Assembly (NCBI RefSeq): GCF_003131205.1
Contig: NZ_QFFY01000001.1
Location: forward strand, 186,001 to 250,000
DNA length: 64,000 bases
Source of the DNA: Occallatibacter savannae
GTDB lineage: Bacteria > Acidobacteriota > Terriglobia > Terriglobales > Acidobacteriaceae
Direction: 5' to 3'
Part shown: one piece after another, positions 63,696 through 64,000 of the stretch
How positions within the stretch are numbered: position 1 is the stretch's first letter
Layout: every line of letters starts with the position of its first letter
Program-made: the position numbers and the translations under genes
Notes under the pieces: generated by a model
Seen by the model: the letters and a program-made list of their open reading frames with translations, nothing else
Databases searched by the model: none
What the model was told of the DNA's origin: nothing

Positions 63696-64000
63696 CTAGC
63701 GGAACCTGCGCGTCGCCTTCACTACCATCGAGAAGACACCGGATTCGTCGCGCGCGACGAGCAGCGAGACATGCCGGTTGATTGCGATTTCGGCTTGTAG
63801 AAGCTGCTGGGCAGTTGTGTCCACATCGGTGGCGTAGGTGAGGGTGAGGTTCCTGCCGAGTTGCTCCTCGACGGTGATGCGCGTGGTGGAGTTGCCGAGC
63901 ACACCGAGGTAGTTGGGGTCGACTTTTACTGAGCCGGCGCCGAAGAGCTTTTGCACGCGGCTGCTGACGGTTGCGTTGAGCGCGCCGCCGAGAAGGGCGT
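63696..64000 (-). CDS. TamB-like protein, C-terminal fragment (partial, runs off the edge)
   Basis: The frame is open to the right edge and ends at 63696. The visible 101 residues (LLGGALNATVSSRVQKLFG, later LTYATDVDTTAQQLLQAEI) end ESGVFSMVVKATRRFR. This is the typical C-terminus of DUF490/TamB_C proteins, and it is different in sequence from the TamB-like protein at 6644-10702. Only the tail is present. Confidence 0.75.
   Translation of the reverse strand, partial: ALLGGALNATVSSRVQKLFGAGSVKVDPNYLGVLGNSTTRITVEEQLGRNLTLTYATDVDTTAQQLLQAEIAINRHVSLLVARDESGVFSMVVKATRRFR

Overview
This 64 kb window is high-GC chromosomal DNA that I infer comes from an acidobacterium of the class Terriglobia. The basis is the mix of families: a Ser/Thr kinase-TolB-TPR protein, a TIGR03118 protein, an imuA-imuB-dnaE2 cassette, a multi-POTRA Omp85 protein beside TamB, and MEDS-type sensor kinases. 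Dispersed palindromic elements with a GGGGCACCC tail also fit that group as I know it. The envelope genes (Lpt, Omp85/TamB, RND/TolC) show a diderm cell. No tRNA, rRNA, CRISPR array, prophage or insertion sequence was recognised.

Layout. 1-3 kb: the end of an LptA/OstA-like gene, lptB and rpoN. 3-6.6 kb: a kinase-TPR protein and two tandem small paralogous proteins. 6.6-13.8 kb (minus strand): a TamB-like translocation protein and a long Omp85 protein. 13.8-18.5 kb: YihY/BrkB, hpf, rapZ, a degenerate alpha/beta hydrolase, a Rieske ferredoxin and a lysine-rich DNA-binding-like protein. rpoN and hpf-rapZ are usually neighbours but here are 12 kb apart. 18.6-33.3 kb is mixed: an acyltransferase, an ArsR/AHSA1 pair, an amidase, accA, a CPBP protein, a secreted protein, a zinc ribbon protein, an Ig-like lipoprotein, a TIGR03118 protein and pyrF. 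This part carries most of the palindromic repeats. 33.4-39.4 kb: a three-gene RND efflux operon. 39.4-45.2 kb (minus): the imuA-imuB-dnaE2 mutagenic polymerase operon. 45.5-56.2 kb (minus): a complete branched-chain amino-acid operon in the order leuA-leuB-leuC-leuD-ilvD-ilvB-ilvN-(PH-domain gene)-ilvC, divergent from a LysR regulator. 57.5-64 kb: an outer-membrane barrel, pheA, a UbiA-type prenyltransferase, a STAS protein, a BON lipoprotein, a MEDS-PAS histidine kinase and the end of a second TamB-like gene.

Two non-coding signals stand out. First, at least 16 palindromic elements share an outer clamp (left TCCCA or CCCC, right TGGGGCACCC) but have different, self-complementary interiors. 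Every copy I found points the same way on the + strand, whatever the direction of the nearby genes. Several are translated in frame, in the linker of the amidase and in the N-terminus of the TolC-like protein. Second, imperfect heptameric tandem repeats (AGCTNNC, GTAGCNN and CAGTNNC types) sit in nearly every gap of the leu-ilv operon. In two gaps they form facing pairs that would fold into long RNA hairpins. Neither signal is explained by the annotated genes, and both are my leading candidates for something undescribed.
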